Source: Actinomycetota bacterium (lineage in GTDB: Bacteria > Actinomycetota > Actinomycetes > Streptosporangiales > Streptosporangiaceae). Taken from it: DNA of 64,000 nucleotides. The stretch's first letter is position 1, and the number at the start of each line of letters is the position of its first letter. This document shows, piece after piece, positions 41,080 to 49,754 of the stretch. The stretch lies in assembly GCA_027314515.1 (NCBI GenBank), contig DAHVAR010000082.1, positions 31,627-95,626 of the forward strand, read 5' to 3'. The notes beneath the pieces were generated by a model, which saw nothing but the letters and a program-made list of their open reading frames with translations, was not told the origin of the DNA and did no database searches. The translations under genes were made by a program, and so were the position numbers.

Positions 41080-41880
41080 CTACTCGGTGCCGTGGTGCAC
41101 GTACATGGACTGCACCCCGACCCTGCCGGGACCGGTCATCTCGGCGAGGTACATGCTGTGGCTGCCCATCATCCCGGTCTTGAACTTCTGCTGAACGGTG
41201 TTCATCTGCACGGACGAGTCCTTGTACAGGAAGCCGCCCGGCTCGACCAGGATCTTCTCGCCCTGCTGCAGGGTCTTCTGGAAGACGTTGCCGTACCCGT
41301 GCAGCAGCAGCAGGCCCTGCTCGCCGCCGGTGACGAACCTGTCCATGTACATGCCGCTGCCGCCATGCAGGACGTTGGCCAGGCCCTTGATCCGCACGAA
41401 CGAGTAGTTCAGCGAGTGCGTACCGGCCAGGAACGCGTGCTCGCGCACGTCGATCTCGTGCGACGGGTGGATCGGCAGCACGACGACCTCGCCGGCGGCG
41501 TCTTTCGACAGCGCGATGCGGCCGGGCCCGTGCGCGATGCTGAGGATGTGCGGCATGCCGCCGACCATCCGCCGGGCACCGCCGCCGGTGTTCATCGCCG
41601 AGAGCGGGACGCCGGGTTCCTTCCACAGCATCACGTGGTGCTCGAAGAACACCGAGTCGCCCTGGGCAAGGGCCAGCTCAGCAACCGGGACGATCTCGCC
41701 CTCGATCTGGCAGGTGGAGTTGGAGAAGCGGAACTCCGTCATGTCCCGCAGCCGGGGCGCCTCGGCCCAGCCTGAGTCGGAGACGACGTTCTTCCCGTCG
41801 AGCGGGGCACCGCAGGTGCTGCAGCTGGTCCGCTCCGGCTCGTTCTGCGCCTGGCACCACTGACATTCGATCCTGTCCAT
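41080..41880 (-). CDS. AIM24-family protein with N-terminal zinc ribbon (2)
   Basis: 266 residues, a paralogue of the downstream gene. Zinc ribbon CQWCQAQNEPERTSCSTCG, then FSNSTCQIEGEIVPVAELALAQGDSVFFEHHVMLW, HGPGRIALSKDAAGEVVVLPI, GEQGLLLLHGYGNVF and MTGPGRVGVQSMYVHH. The HH-V-LL/LW and GPGR segments are shared with paralogue 1. Operon order: SPFH protein, then this gene (about 100 bp later), then paralogue 1. Confidence 0.88.
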   Translation of the reverse strand: MDRIECQWCQAQNEPERTSCSTCGAPLDGKNVVSDSGWAEAPRLRDMTEFRFSNSTCQIEGEIVPVAELALAQGDSVFFEHHVMLWKEPGVPLSAMNTGGGARRMVGGMPHILSIAHGPGRIALSKDAAGEVVVLPIHPSHEIDVREHAFLAGTHSLNYSFVRIKGLANVLHGGSGMYMDRFVTGGEQGLLLLHGYGNVFQKTLQQGEKILVEPGGFLYKDSSVQMNTVQQKFKTGMMGSHSMYLAEMTGPGRVGVQSMYVHHGTE

Positions 41881-41981
41881 CCGGGCAGGCCTTTCTGCTC
41901 AAGGGCGGGGTCTTCGGACACAGCCGCTGATACTGGCTGCGATCGTAGCGGAAGTCGGAGATCCGGCTCCGGAAATCCTGC

Positions 41982-43151
41982 TCACTCCGGGCGCGGCGCC
42001 GCCGGTGTGCCGCACTCAGCGCAGAACTTGGCCGCCGGGGCGAGGCTGGCGTTGCAGTTCGTGCAGTGCTTCTGCGTGGGGTTGCCGCACTCGGGGCAGA
42101 ACTTCGATCCAGCCTGAATCTGGCTCTGGCAGTTGGCGCAGGCCATCGTGCCTGCCGGAGCGGCCGCATCCGGTGCCGGCTGCGCGGGCTGCGCGGGCGC
42201 CGCCGGGGCCTGGGCGCCCGCTGCGGCCTGCGCCGCATAGCCGGGGCCGCCGCCGGCGAAGCCGGGCCCGGGCGGCGGGGCATTGTACGGAGCCTGGCCC
42301 GGCGCCTGCATCATCTGGCCGGCCATGCCCATGCCCGCGCCGAAGAACATCGGCGTGACGGCCGCGCCGCCTTGTGCCATGCCCTCGCCAGCGCCCTGCA
42401 GCGCCTCGGCCTGTGCCGCCTGCAGGAAGCCGCCAGCCAGCCGGCTGTAGGCGGTGTCGCCGGCCAGCTTCTTCAGCCGGGCGTTGTCGTCGTCGTCCAG
42501 GTTCACGTCCACGTTCCCGAGCCGGGTGAGGACGATCCCGTAATCGGCGAGCTCACGGTTGGCACCGGCGAGGGCCTGCTGCTCGATCTCGGGGCTGTGC
42601 ATCGACAAGCCGAGGATCGGCCATGCGCCGGACATCAGCTGAGTGGTGACGGCCGTCCTGGTGACCTTCAGCAGTTGCTGGGTCACCCAGCCGGTCACCG
42701 CCTGGTTGTTGGTCACGTCGACGGTGCCGACCAGGTTCACGATCAGCTTGGTCGGATCGCTGACGCGCAGCGCATACTCGCCGAAAGTGCGCAGTGTGAC
42801 GATCAGGCCGGTCTGCGGGTCCTGCACCTCGTCAAGGCGGCCGCCGAACCTGTTGTTCGGGAACTCGCGGGTGCCGACGAAGTAGATCTCGGCCTTGAAC
42901 GCGTTGCCGCCGCTAGCCCAGTCCACGAACATGCCGAGGAAGGGAAGCTCCTGGGCGTCCAGGGTGTGCTGGCCCGGCATGAGGACGCCCATGACCTGGC
43001 CCTGGCTGGTGAAGACGGCTACCGCGTCGGGTTCGACGATCGCCCTGGCGAACTTGCGGATGTTCTGGTCCGGCCACTTGAAGACGATCTGGCCCTTGGA
43101 TCCGTCCGGCGCAGCGATGAACTCGCGGCGCGCCTCGTTCAGAAGCCCCAT
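41982..43151 (-). CDS. SPFH-domain protein with C-terminal double zinc ribbon (YdjI-like)
   Basis: 389 residues. An SPFH/virion-core-like domain (about 1-270: QIVFKWPDQNIRKFARAIVEPDAVAVFTSQGQVMGVLMPGQHTLDAQELP; DPTKLIVNLVGTVDV), then a long Ala/Gly/Pro/Gln-rich linker (about 270-345), then two CxxC zinc-ribbon units (CANCQ...CPECG and CTNCN...CAECG). It resembles B. subtilis YdjI, part of a PspA-linked membrane-stress module. ATG 43151 was chosen at MGLLNEARRE; GGGGAG is upstream. Likely assembles at the membrane with the two AIM24 proteins. Confidence 0.87.
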   Translation of the reverse strand: MGLLNEARREFIAAPDGSKGQIVFKWPDQNIRKFARAIVEPDAVAVFTSQGQVMGVLMPGQHTLDAQELPFLGMFVDWASGGNAFKAEIYFVGTREFPNNRFGGRLDEVQDPQTGLIVTLRTFGEYALRVSDPTKLIVNLVGTVDVTNNQAVTGWVTQQLLKVTRTAVTTQLMSGAWPILGLSMHSPEIEQQALAGANRELADYGIVLTRLGNVDVNLDDDDNARLKKLAGDTAYSRLAGGFLQAAQAEALQGAGEGMAQGGAAVTPMFFGAGMGMAGQMMQAPGQAPYNAPPPGPGFAGGGPGYAAQAAAGAQAPAAPAQPAQPAPDAAAPAGTMACANCQSQIQAGSKFCPECGNPTQKHCTNCNASLAPAAKFCAECGTPAAPRPE

Positions 43152-43339
43152 CGGTAGTACTCCCCTGTTTACCTGGAATGTGACGCCCGCTGCCGCCCTC
43201 GTCACGCCTCACCCGGATCATACTTCGGGCGCGGGCCATACGGACCTTGTCTGATCAAGGCCGGATGGTCTGGCTATAGCGTGGCTAACCCACGGCATAC
43301 TGGCGATAGCAGGACTTTGAGCTGCCACGGAGGTGAAAC

Positions 43340-44437
43340 GTGGGGATCGGCGGGGCGCTCGAGGCGGCGCGCACGCAAGCCGGACTGAGCATCGCGCAAG
43401 TCAGCGAGCGCACCCGGATCAGGGAAGCACTCATCCGCGGCATCGAGCACGACGATTACTCAGCTTGCGGCGGCGATTATTACGCTCGCGGGCATATCCG
43501 CGCGATCGCCCGCGTGGTCGGCACCGATCCCGTGCCGCTCATTCAGGAGTACGACGCCGCTCACCTGCCCCCGCCCGAGCCTTCCTGGCCCGCCGACGGC
43601 GGCGGCGACGAGCACGCCCGGCGATTGCCGGGCTGGCGGCGCGCGGTCGGCCAGCAGGGCGGGAACGGGCAGTCCGGGCAACCCTTAGACCTTGACCGCG
43701 CAGACATCGGCGGCGGAGTGCCCGGCGGCATCACGGCGGCGGAGGCCTTCAGGCCGCGGCTGCCGCTGGAGCCCGGACGGGCGCTTGGCCGCGGAACCAT
43801 CGCGCTCGCACTGATCCTGGTCGCGGCGATCGGAGTGCTTTCCTATTTGCTGGCGTCGGGGGGCTCGCCATCCCCGACTGCGCTTGCCGAGCATCGCAGT
43901 TCCATCCACCGCCGGAGCACCGGGCATGGCGCAGGTCACGCGACGGGAGCAGGCGCTGCCGTGCACCCCGGCAACAGCGCAGCCCCCACAGTGCCGCTGA
44001 CGCCGGTGACCGCGGCTGCCTTCGGTCCGGGCGGCACCGCGCAGGGCGACGACCCGCTGCAGGCTTCGATGGCCATTGACGGCAGCCGCAGCACCGCCTG
44101 GCAGACCGACTGGTACGCGACAGCCGACTTCGGCGGCCTGCAGTCTGGGACCGGCCTGCTACTGGACATGGGCAGGCGGGTCACCGTGACCAGGGCCCGG
44201 ATCCTGCTAGGCCCGGCAGCGGGCGGAACGATCGAACTGCGGGCCGGCAACACGCCGGCACTGGCCGACCTGCAGGTCGTCGCCCGCGCCTCGCTTCCGG
44301 GCGGCATGCTGACGCTGCCGGTCACCTCGCCCGTGCGCGCACGCTACCTGCTGATCTGGTTTACGAGCCTGCCACCCGACGGCGCCGGCACCTATCAGGA
44401 CAGCATCGCCAACGTCAGCCTGTCCGGCACGAGGTAG
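43340..44437 (+). CDS. RodZ-like membrane-anchored HTH protein with discoidin-like C-terminal domain
   Basis: 365 residues. N-terminal Cro/C1-type helix-turn-helix (GIGGALEAARTQAGLSIAQVSERTRIREALIRGIEHDDYS...GHIRAIARVVG), a disordered cytoplasmic linker, one membrane helix (about 156-175, IALALILVAAIGVLSYLLAS), a His/Gly/Ala-rich extracytoplasmic linker, and a C-terminal beta-sandwich (about 235-365; AIDGSRSTAWQTDWYAT...GLLLDMGRRVTVTRARILLG) that looks like an F5/8-type C (discoidin) fold. GTG start with GGAGG upstream. Divergent from the SPFH operon. The topology is that of RodZ, which links the cytoskeleton to the envelope. Confidence 0.82.
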   Translation: MGIGGALEAARTQAGLSIAQVSERTRIREALIRGIEHDDYSACGGDYYARGHIRAIARVVGTDPVPLIQEYDAAHLPPPEPSWPADGGGDEHARRLPGWRRAVGQQGGNGQSGQPLDLDRADIGGGVPGGITAAEAFRPRLPLEPGRALGRGTIALALILVAAIGVLSYLLASGGSPSPTALAEHRSSIHRRSTGHGAGHATGAGAAVHPGNSAAPTVPLTPVTAAAFGPGGTAQGDDPLQASMAIDGSRSTAWQTDWYATADFGGLQSGTGLLLDMGRRVTVTRARILLGPAAGGTIELRAGNTPALADLQVVARASLPGGMLTLPVTSPVRARYLLIWFTSLPPDGAGTYQDSIANVSLSGTR

Positions 44438-44492
44438 CCCCTGTCAGCACCCGCTCCCCTGCCCGGAGCGTGCCCGGCTAGCATTGCGGGCT

Positions 44493-45410
44493 ATGCGGTT
44501 CGCGATCTCGATACCCCAGTTCTATGCCGACGGCGATTTCGACCCGGCGGCGTTCCGCAGCTACTGCGCGCGCGTCGAGCAACTCGGCTTCGACAGCGGC
44601 TGGACGCAGGAGTCCACGCTCAGTGTCTCGCCGCAGTTCGGGCCGCTCGAGACGATGACCTACGCGGCCGCATGCACGCAACGGCTGCGGCTGGGCTGCG
44701 TCGTCTTCGTGTCGACCTTGCACAGCCCGGCGCACCTGGCCAAGAGCATCGCGACCGCAGACCAGCTCAGCGGGGGCCGGCTCGAGGTAGGCGTCGGCAC
44801 CGGCGGCAAGCACCGGCCGTTCGCCGCGTTCGGTATCACCGGCGATCGCTACGTAGCGCGGTTCACCGAGGGCCTCGCCGTGATGAAGGCGCTGTGGACG
44901 CAGCCCCGAGTTACTTTCGACGGCGAATTCTGGCAGCTGACCGATGCCGCGATGGAACCCAAGCCGGCTCAGAAGCCTTACCCGCCGCTCTGGTTCGGCG
45001 CGAACGGCGAGTCCGCGCTGCGGCGGGCGGTGCGGCTCGGCGACGGCTTCTTCGGGGCGGGCTCGACACCGACGGAACGGTTCGCCGGGCAGGTTCAGCT
45101 GGTGCGGACGGCGCTTGCCGGGGACGGCCGGGATCCGGCCGGTTTCCCTGTCGCCAAGCGGCTTTACATCGCGGTGGATGACGACGCCAGCCGAGCGCGT
45201 GCGCGGATCAACGATGCGATGCAACGACTCTATGGCCGGCGGGTGCCCGACATCGAGGCCGCATGCGTCGCGGGCACGCCCGCGCAGTGCGCGGCTGAGG
45301 TCGCCCGGGTGGCCGAGGCCGGCGCTGAGCTGATCTTGTTCACGACGATGTTCGACCAGGCCGAGCAGGCCGAGCGGCTCGCCACGGAGGTCATCCCTCA
45401 GGCCGGGTAG
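44493..45410 (+). CDS. LLM-class (F420-dependent-type) flavin oxidoreductase
   Basis: 305 residues, luciferase-like TIM barrel of the TIGR03619/F420 type: MRFAISIPQFYADGDFD, LGFDSGWTQES, RLRLGCVVFVSTLHSP, LDQLSGGRLEVGVGTGG-like segment (ADQLSGGRLEVGVGTGGKH), and KPYPPLWFGANGESALRRAVRLGDGFF. The ATG at 44493 gives the standard N-terminus; a TTG nine bases upstream is in frame. It probably uses reduced F420 or FMN to reduce or oxidise an unknown substrate. Followed by a hairpin at 45416-45438. Confidence 0.88.
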   Translation: MRFAISIPQFYADGDFDPAAFRSYCARVEQLGFDSGWTQESTLSVSPQFGPLETMTYAAACTQRLRLGCVVFVSTLHSPAHLAKSIATADQLSGGRLEVGVGTGGKHRPFAAFGITGDRYVARFTEGLAVMKALWTQPRVTFDGEFWQLTDAAMEPKPAQKPYPPLWFGANGESALRRAVRLGDGFFGAGSTPTERFAGQVQLVRTALAGDGRDPAGFPVAKRLYIAVDDDASRARARINDAMQRLYGRRVPDIEAACVAGTPAQCAAEVARVAEAGAELILFTTMFDQAEQAERLATEVIPQAG

Positions 45411-45592
45411 GGGTCGCCGGCCGTTTCGCGCGGCCGGCCGCTGGGCATCTGCCAGGTCATCTGTCCTGGCCGGGGTTGCTCGAGGCGGCTGGCTGCCACG
45501 ATCAGCTGAGGTTCGGTCGCGACATCACACCACTCGCCGTAGGCGGCGACCAGACCGCGGGCCTGGCGCCGGGGCATCGCTGTGCCAGTCAA
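45398..45592 (-). CDS. Small hypothetical protein (doubtful)
   Basis: 64 codons in the otherwise empty stretch between the LLM and FAH genes: MTGTAMPRRQARGLVAAYGEWCDVATEPQLIVAASRLEQPRP... No domain recognised. It overlaps the end of the LLM gene by 13 bp and contains the hairpin described at 45416. Composition is plausible for a protein, but high GC makes such frames common. Confidence 0.25.
   Translation of the reverse strand: MTGTAMPRRQARGLVAAYGEWCDVATEPQLIVAASRLEQPRPGQMTWQMPSGRPRETAGDPYPA
45416..45438. terminator. Hairpin after the LLM oxidoreductase gene
   Basis: GCCGGCCG and its complement CGGCCGGC form an 8-bp stem with a 7-base loop (TTTCGCG), six bases after the LLM stop codon. No T-run follows. 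Likely an intrinsic-type terminator in high-GC context. Confidence 0.5.
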
Positions 45593-45702
45593 TGAAGCTA
45601 CGCCGGCCGGCCGGCCGGAAGTGCCGAGGCGGTAACGTCACCGGCACAGGACGACGTCGAACGCAAGCCAGCGAGCCGGTCAGGACGAGGAAGCGGGGAT
45701 TC

Positions 45703-46557
45703 ATGCGTATCGCGACGATCAGCCAGCGGCTTTGCCTGATTTCCGGTGGCGGCGCCATAGATGTCGAGCGCGCAAGCGGCGGCCGGTTCGGGTCCGATCC
45801 GGCGGCGGTCTATCCGCGCTGGCAGGAATTCGCCGGCTGGGCGGCCGCTGCGACATTGCCGGGACCCGTGCCGTTCGCCGCCGAGGCGCTCGGCTCGCCA
45901 TCACCGTCGCCGCGACAGGTATTCGGGATTGGATTCAATTACAGCGAGCACGCCGCTGAGACGGGGTTCGCCAAGCCGGAGACTGCGCCGCCGGTGTTTA
46001 CCAAGTTCCCGTCCTGCATCACCGGCCCGCGCGGCGAGATAGCCCTGCCGCCAGGCGGCCACACCGACTGGGAGGTCGAACTAGTGGTCGTCATCGGGCG
46101 GACCGCCGCTCACGTCCGGTCCAGCGCGGCCTGGGACTACGTCGCGGGGCTGTCGGTCGGCCAGGACGTGTCCGAGCGCCGGCTGCAGATGGCCGGCGCT
46201 GCCCCGCAGTTCAACCTCGGTAAGTCGTATCCGGGCTTCGGACCCGTCGGGCCGTGGCTCGTCACGCCGGACGAGTTCGCCGACCCGGATGACCTTGAGC
46301 TCGGCTGCGCCATCAACGGCGTCCAGATGCAGAAGGGCCGTACCAGGGAGCTGATCTTCACCGTCGGCGACCTGATCGAGCATCTGTCCGCGGTCGCCCC
46401 GCTGCTGCCCGGCGACCTGATCTTCACCGGCACGCCGAGCGGCGTCGGGTTGGGCCGTAGCCCGCAGCGCTGGCTCGCCCCTGGCGACGTGCTCACCAGC
46501 TACATAACGGGCATCGGCGAGATGCGGCACACGTTCGTGACGAGCGGGCCGAGCTGA
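45703..46557 (+). CDS. Fumarylacetoacetate hydrolase (FAH) family protein
   Basis: 284 residues. FAH/2-hydroxyhepta-2,4-diene-1,7-dioate isomerase family: GIGFNYSEHAAETG, metal-binding Glu pair in DWEVELVVVIGR, NLGKSYPGFGPVGPW, and IFTGTPSGVGLGRSP. These enzymes hydrolyse C-C bonds or hydrate/isomerise ring-cleavage products in aromatic degradation, using Mg or Mn. ATG 45703 fits the family N-terminus (MRIATIS); extension to 45592 is unlikely. The stop overlaps the start of the DinB-like gene by one base, indicating an operon. Confidence 0.9.
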   Translation: MRIATISQRLCLISGGGAIDVERASGGRFGSDPAAVYPRWQEFAGWAAAATLPGPVPFAAEALGSPSPSPRQVFGIGFNYSEHAAETGFAKPETAPPVFTKFPSCITGPRGEIALPPGGHTDWEVELVVVIGRTAAHVRSSAAWDYVAGLSVGQDVSERRLQMAGAAPQFNLGKSYPGFGPVGPWLVTPDEFADPDDLELGCAINGVQMQKGRTRELIFTVGDLIEHLSAVAPLLPGDLIFTGTPSGVGLGRSPQRWLAPGDVLTSYITGIGEMRHTFVTSGPS

Positions 46558-47066
46558 TGCGGACCGAACCCGATCCGGTTGGCCCGGAAGCAGGCCTGCT
46601 CAGGCAGTACCTGGACTATCAGCGAGCGACAATGCTTGCCAAGACCGACGGGCTGAGCCGCGGGCAGCTCGGATACCAGCACCGCCCGTCCACGCTCACC
46701 CTCGCTGGCCTCCTCTACCATCTCGCGCTCGTCGAAGAGAGCTGGCTGGAGGTCCGCTTCGGCGGGCTGCCCGAGCGCGAGCCATGGGCCGGAGTCGACT
46801 GGGACGCCGACCGTGACTGGGAGTTCCACCACGCCGTGACGCTCTGGCCGGAGGAGTTGCGGCAGCGTTACCGCGACGCCTGCGAGCGCAGCAATCAGGT
46901 GGTGGCCGCGGCGGCCAGCCTCGACCAGCAGTCGGTGGCGACGCTGAGCGACGGGCGGCACTTCTCGCTGCGATGGGTGCTGCTGCACCTGATCGAGGAG
47001 ACGGCGCGGCACGCGGGGCATGCCGACATGATCCGCGAAGCCCTCGACGGCAGCGTCGGCGAGTAG
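46557..47066 (+). CDS. DinB/DUF664-type putative metal-dependent transferase
   Basis: 169 residues, four-helix DinB-like fold. Seen: LLRQYLDYQRATMLAKTDGLSRGQLGYQHRPSTLTLAGLLYHLALVEESWLE (first metal His in YHLALVE) and LLHLIEETARHAGHADMIREALDG (His-x3-His end). The HxxxE and ARHxGHxDxxRE signatures are those of DUF664 proteins, a group that includes mycothiol-dependent enzymes. Coupled to the FAH gene by TGATG; it may conjugate or isomerise the same intermediate with mycothiol (inference). Confidence 0.88.
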   Translation: MRTEPDPVGPEAGLLRQYLDYQRATMLAKTDGLSRGQLGYQHRPSTLTLAGLLYHLALVEESWLEVRFGGLPEREPWAGVDWDADRDWEFHHAVTLWPEELRQRYRDACERSNQVVAAAASLDQQSVATLSDGRHFSLRWVLLHLIEETARHAGHADMIREALDGSVGE

Positions 47067-47387
47067 CCGGGTCAGGCCGGCGGGCACCGTCCGGCACCTC
47101 GGTCTAGCCCCCCCCCGGCCGACGCCGATCTACGCGAGCACGTGATCGAGCAGGAAGTGCGCTTCGTTTCCGCGGAACCGCGTGTTCCAGCCCGGGAAGC
47201 CATAACCGAGGTTCCCGGCTCTGGCCGGCCTGGCGCATATCTGGATAGCAAGCTTAGAGTGAGCTGCGGGGCCGACAGCCACAACCGGGACGGTGTGCAT
47301 TGCAATGGCGCGAGGAGCAGTTCAACCTCGGCGGACTTAGTCGCCTGGCACTGGACGACAGGGCTGGCGTGCGGGTCTGACCACCGC
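47067..47387. other. Intergenic stretch, no convincing gene
   Basis: Contains a run of nine C (47108-47116) and open frames without homologues I recognise. The plus frame WREEQFNLGGLSRLALDDRAGVRV (about 47305-47380) ends in a stop and could be the tail of a lost gene. The downstream acyl-CoA synthetase frame is open through here but its conserved part begins at GTG 47388. Confidence 0.4.
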
Positions 47388-48912
47388 GTGTTCTCCCTCA
47401 TCCACCTGCTGGACTGGCGGGCCGCTGTCACGCCCGACGCCGTGGCGATCAGCGACCACCTCGGCACCGAACTGAGCTACGCTGCGCTCCTGGCGGCGAC
47501 CGATCAGCGTGCCGCGCAGTTCGCCGCGGCCGGCATTGGACCAGGCGACGTGGTTCCCATCATCGCGCGCAATCAGGCCGGCTGGGTGACCGCCATGACC
47601 GGCCTCATCCGGGCAGGCGCGCTGCCCGCGGCGGTCAACTGGCGGCTCTCCACGCCAGAGATCACCGAGTTGCTGACGGTCATGCGGCCGGTCGCCATCG
47701 TCGCTGACGAGGACTGCGGAACCGCGGCCAAGCAGGCTGCGGCCGGCCTGAACTACCCCGTTCCCGTGCTGATGGACGTCGCGGACGTAACCGGCAGTCC
47801 TGGCGCCGGCTTCCTGCCGCCACGGCCCGCCAGCCGGCTCGGCGGACCTGAGCCGGCCGTGCTGGTGCACACCAGCGGAACCACTGGCCGGCCCAGGCTC
47901 GTGCCGCAGACGCACCAGCAGCTGATCGCGGCCGCGATGTTCATGAAGCTAGAGGTGCCCGAGGCGCAGCCGGGTGTGCGGCATCTCAGCGCGCTGCCGC
48001 TCCACCACGCCGGAGTGCTGGCGAACCTCGCCTACGTGCTGGCGACCGGTGGTCATCTGCACATTCTCCGCGGCTTCGAGGCGACATCGTTCGTGGACGA
48101 GCTTGCCGCCCGGCGGATCCAGCTGACTCATCTGGTGCCGATCCTGATCGAGGCGGTGACAGCCGAGGTCAGCGGGCGCGCGCTGCGACCGGACCTGTCC
48201 AGCCTCGTCGAGATCGTCTACGAGATCTCCCCGATCCCGCCCGCTGTCCTGGCGCACGCGGTCAGCGTGCTTCGCTGCCGGTTCCGGCAGCACTACGCCA
48301 GCGCCGAGACCGGCCCGCTGCCGGTCAGTTCGCTGTCCCCGGCCGATCACGACCCGGCCCTCGGCCTGCTCGGCACCGCGGGCCGGGCAGCGCTCGGCTG
48401 GGAGGTAAGGCTGGGGGAACGGGGCGAGATCCAGGTCCGCGGCGCCGGACCGCCGCCCCGATACTGGGCCGACCCCGAGGCCACGAGCGCGGCGCTCACC
48501 CCGGACGGTTTCTACCGGACTGGCGATGTCGGGACTATCGACGCGCGGTTACCTGACGATCATCGACAGGCTGTCCGACGTGATCATCACCGGTGGCGAG
48601 AACGTGTTCCCCGGTGAGGTGGAGGCGGTGCTGGCCGGCCACGCAGCGGTCGCGGATGTGGCAGTCATCGGCATTCCCGATGTCCGGTGGGGTGAGACCG
48701 TGCACGCGGTGGTGGTGGCGCGCACCGGCCCGTACACCGACGAGCATTTCGCCGTCGAGCTGATCGGATTCGCCCGGCAGCGGCTTCCCGGGTTCAAGTG
48801 CCCGACCGGCGTGACCCTCGTTCCCTCGCTGCCGAGGAGCGTGGGCGGACGGCTGCTGCGAGCGTGCCTGCGCGAGCCATTCTGGGTGGGCCAGGAGCGG
48901 CGGGTGCCCTGA
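47388..48912 (+). pseudogene. Acyl-CoA synthetase (ANL family) broken by a one-base deletion
   Basis: The first part (to about 48545) reads a normal ANL ligase: VLVHTSGTTGRPRLVPQTHQ, HYASAETG, GFYRTGDVGTIDA. The sequence then shifts frame: the remaining 120 residues (RGYLTIIDRLSDVIITGGENVFPGEVEAVLAGH...) continue in the other frame, open from 48526 to 48912. Restoring one base near 48546-48552 (GCGCGG to GCGCGCGG-like) reconstitutes GTIDARGYLTIIDR. The catalytic Lys of the C-terminal domain also seems absent at the end (SVGGRLLRACLREPF). Start GTG 47388 is inferred from the conserved SLIHLLDWRAAVTPDAVAI. Recent pseudogene or sequencing error. Confidence 0.82.
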
Positions 48913-48929
48913 CCTGGTGCGCTTGGGCC

Positions 48930-49072
48930 TGCCGGCCAGCTCCGGCCGGGAGCCAGCGGCCGCGCCCGCGCTGGTGAACATCAGCGCGACGGTGTTAGTC
49001 ACGTTAGCGCTCACCGGCGGCAGCCCTAGCGCGAGCAGCACAGCCGCTTCGGCACCGACGCTCACCCGCCGA
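48930..49072 (-). pseudogene. Fragment of a TSUP (TauE/SafE) permease
   Basis: The minus strand encodes VSVGAEAAVLLALGLPPVSANVTNTVALMFTSAGAAAGSRPELAGR, matching the first helix-loop region of TSUP anion exporters (LLALGxPPVxANVTNTVAL...GSRPELAG). The N-terminal LVGxGGG segment and all later helices are missing. It abuts the truncated DUF1622 gene head to head, suggesting a deletion junction. Confidence 0.55.
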
Positions 49073-49105
49073 ACGTAGCATCCGGCCCGCTTTCGGCGGC
49101 GGCGC

Positions 49106-49444
49106 TTGCGGTCTATCGCCCTGGCCACGCTGGCATGGCGCCGGTCAGGGTCGGCGCAGCCGGCCTATGCGGCGCTGCGCCAGGCGTTCGGCGGCAGCTT
49201 GCTGCTCAGCCTGGAAATGCTGGTCGCGGCCGGCTTGCTGAGGACCGTCGCGGTCGCGCCGACAGTTGGCAATGTCCTGGTCCTCGGGCTCATCGTGCTG
49301 ATCCGGACGTTCCTGAGCTTCTCGCTGGAGCTAGAGATCGAGGGAGTCTTGCCCTGGCGACGGGCACTGACAAGCGGGGCTAGTTCGGTCACGCGGGCTA
49401 CCCAGAAGGTGCTAGGGCCCACGGCGACGGATGGTGACAACTAG
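49106..49444 (+). CDS. DUF1622-family membrane protein, N-terminally truncated
   Basis: 112 codons. From PAYAALRQAFGGSLLLSLEMLVAAGLLRTVAVAPTVGNVLVLGLIVLIRTFLSFSLELEIEGVLPWRR the match to DUF1622 is clear (two membrane helices, RTxxSxSLExExEG). The family's first membrane helix is missing; only SIALATLAWRRSGSAQ precedes, and the only start is a TTG at 49106 with a stop at 49076. Either a shortened functional gene or the 3' half of a broken one, joined to a TSUP remnant. Confidence 0.65.
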   Translation: MRSIALATLAWRRSGSAQPAYAALRQAFGGSLLLSLEMLVAAGLLRTVAVAPTVGNVLVLGLIVLIRTFLSFSLELEIEGVLPWRRALTSGASSVTRATQKVLGPTATDGDN

Positions 49445-49754
49445 CTGCCGAGGAAGCCTCCCTGGCTCGCGGAACCGGGCCGGCGCTTCACCGAACCGGG
49501 CCGACCTTTCCTTCGATCGGGACGACGTTTCATTGGACAGTCACGTTTTCGCATCCGTATTGACCGTTTTGCGAACGACCGATCCATGAAATGTCGATCG
49601 AGTCTCCCGCGGCTGCAACCGCCCAAAGGCCGAGAGCCAGCCCCTCGCCCGCGGCCCGTTGAGGTGGCCAGCTCCGCCACAGTCCGGCAGCTTATAGTTA
49701 AGCGAAATTTAGTAGCATAGGTAATAAACCGGCTGACCGTGAGGAAGTGCGCTG
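49445..49754. other. Intergenic region with imperfect 21-bp repeats and an AT-rich promoter
   Basis: GAACCGGGCCG occurs at 49472 and 49493 (21-bp period) with a weaker third copy near 49515. The segment 49690-49735 is unusually AT-rich for this DNA (TTATAGTTAAGC, TTTAGTAGCATAGG) and probably holds the promoter of the EgtE-like gene. I see no protein gene here. Confidence 0.5.
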
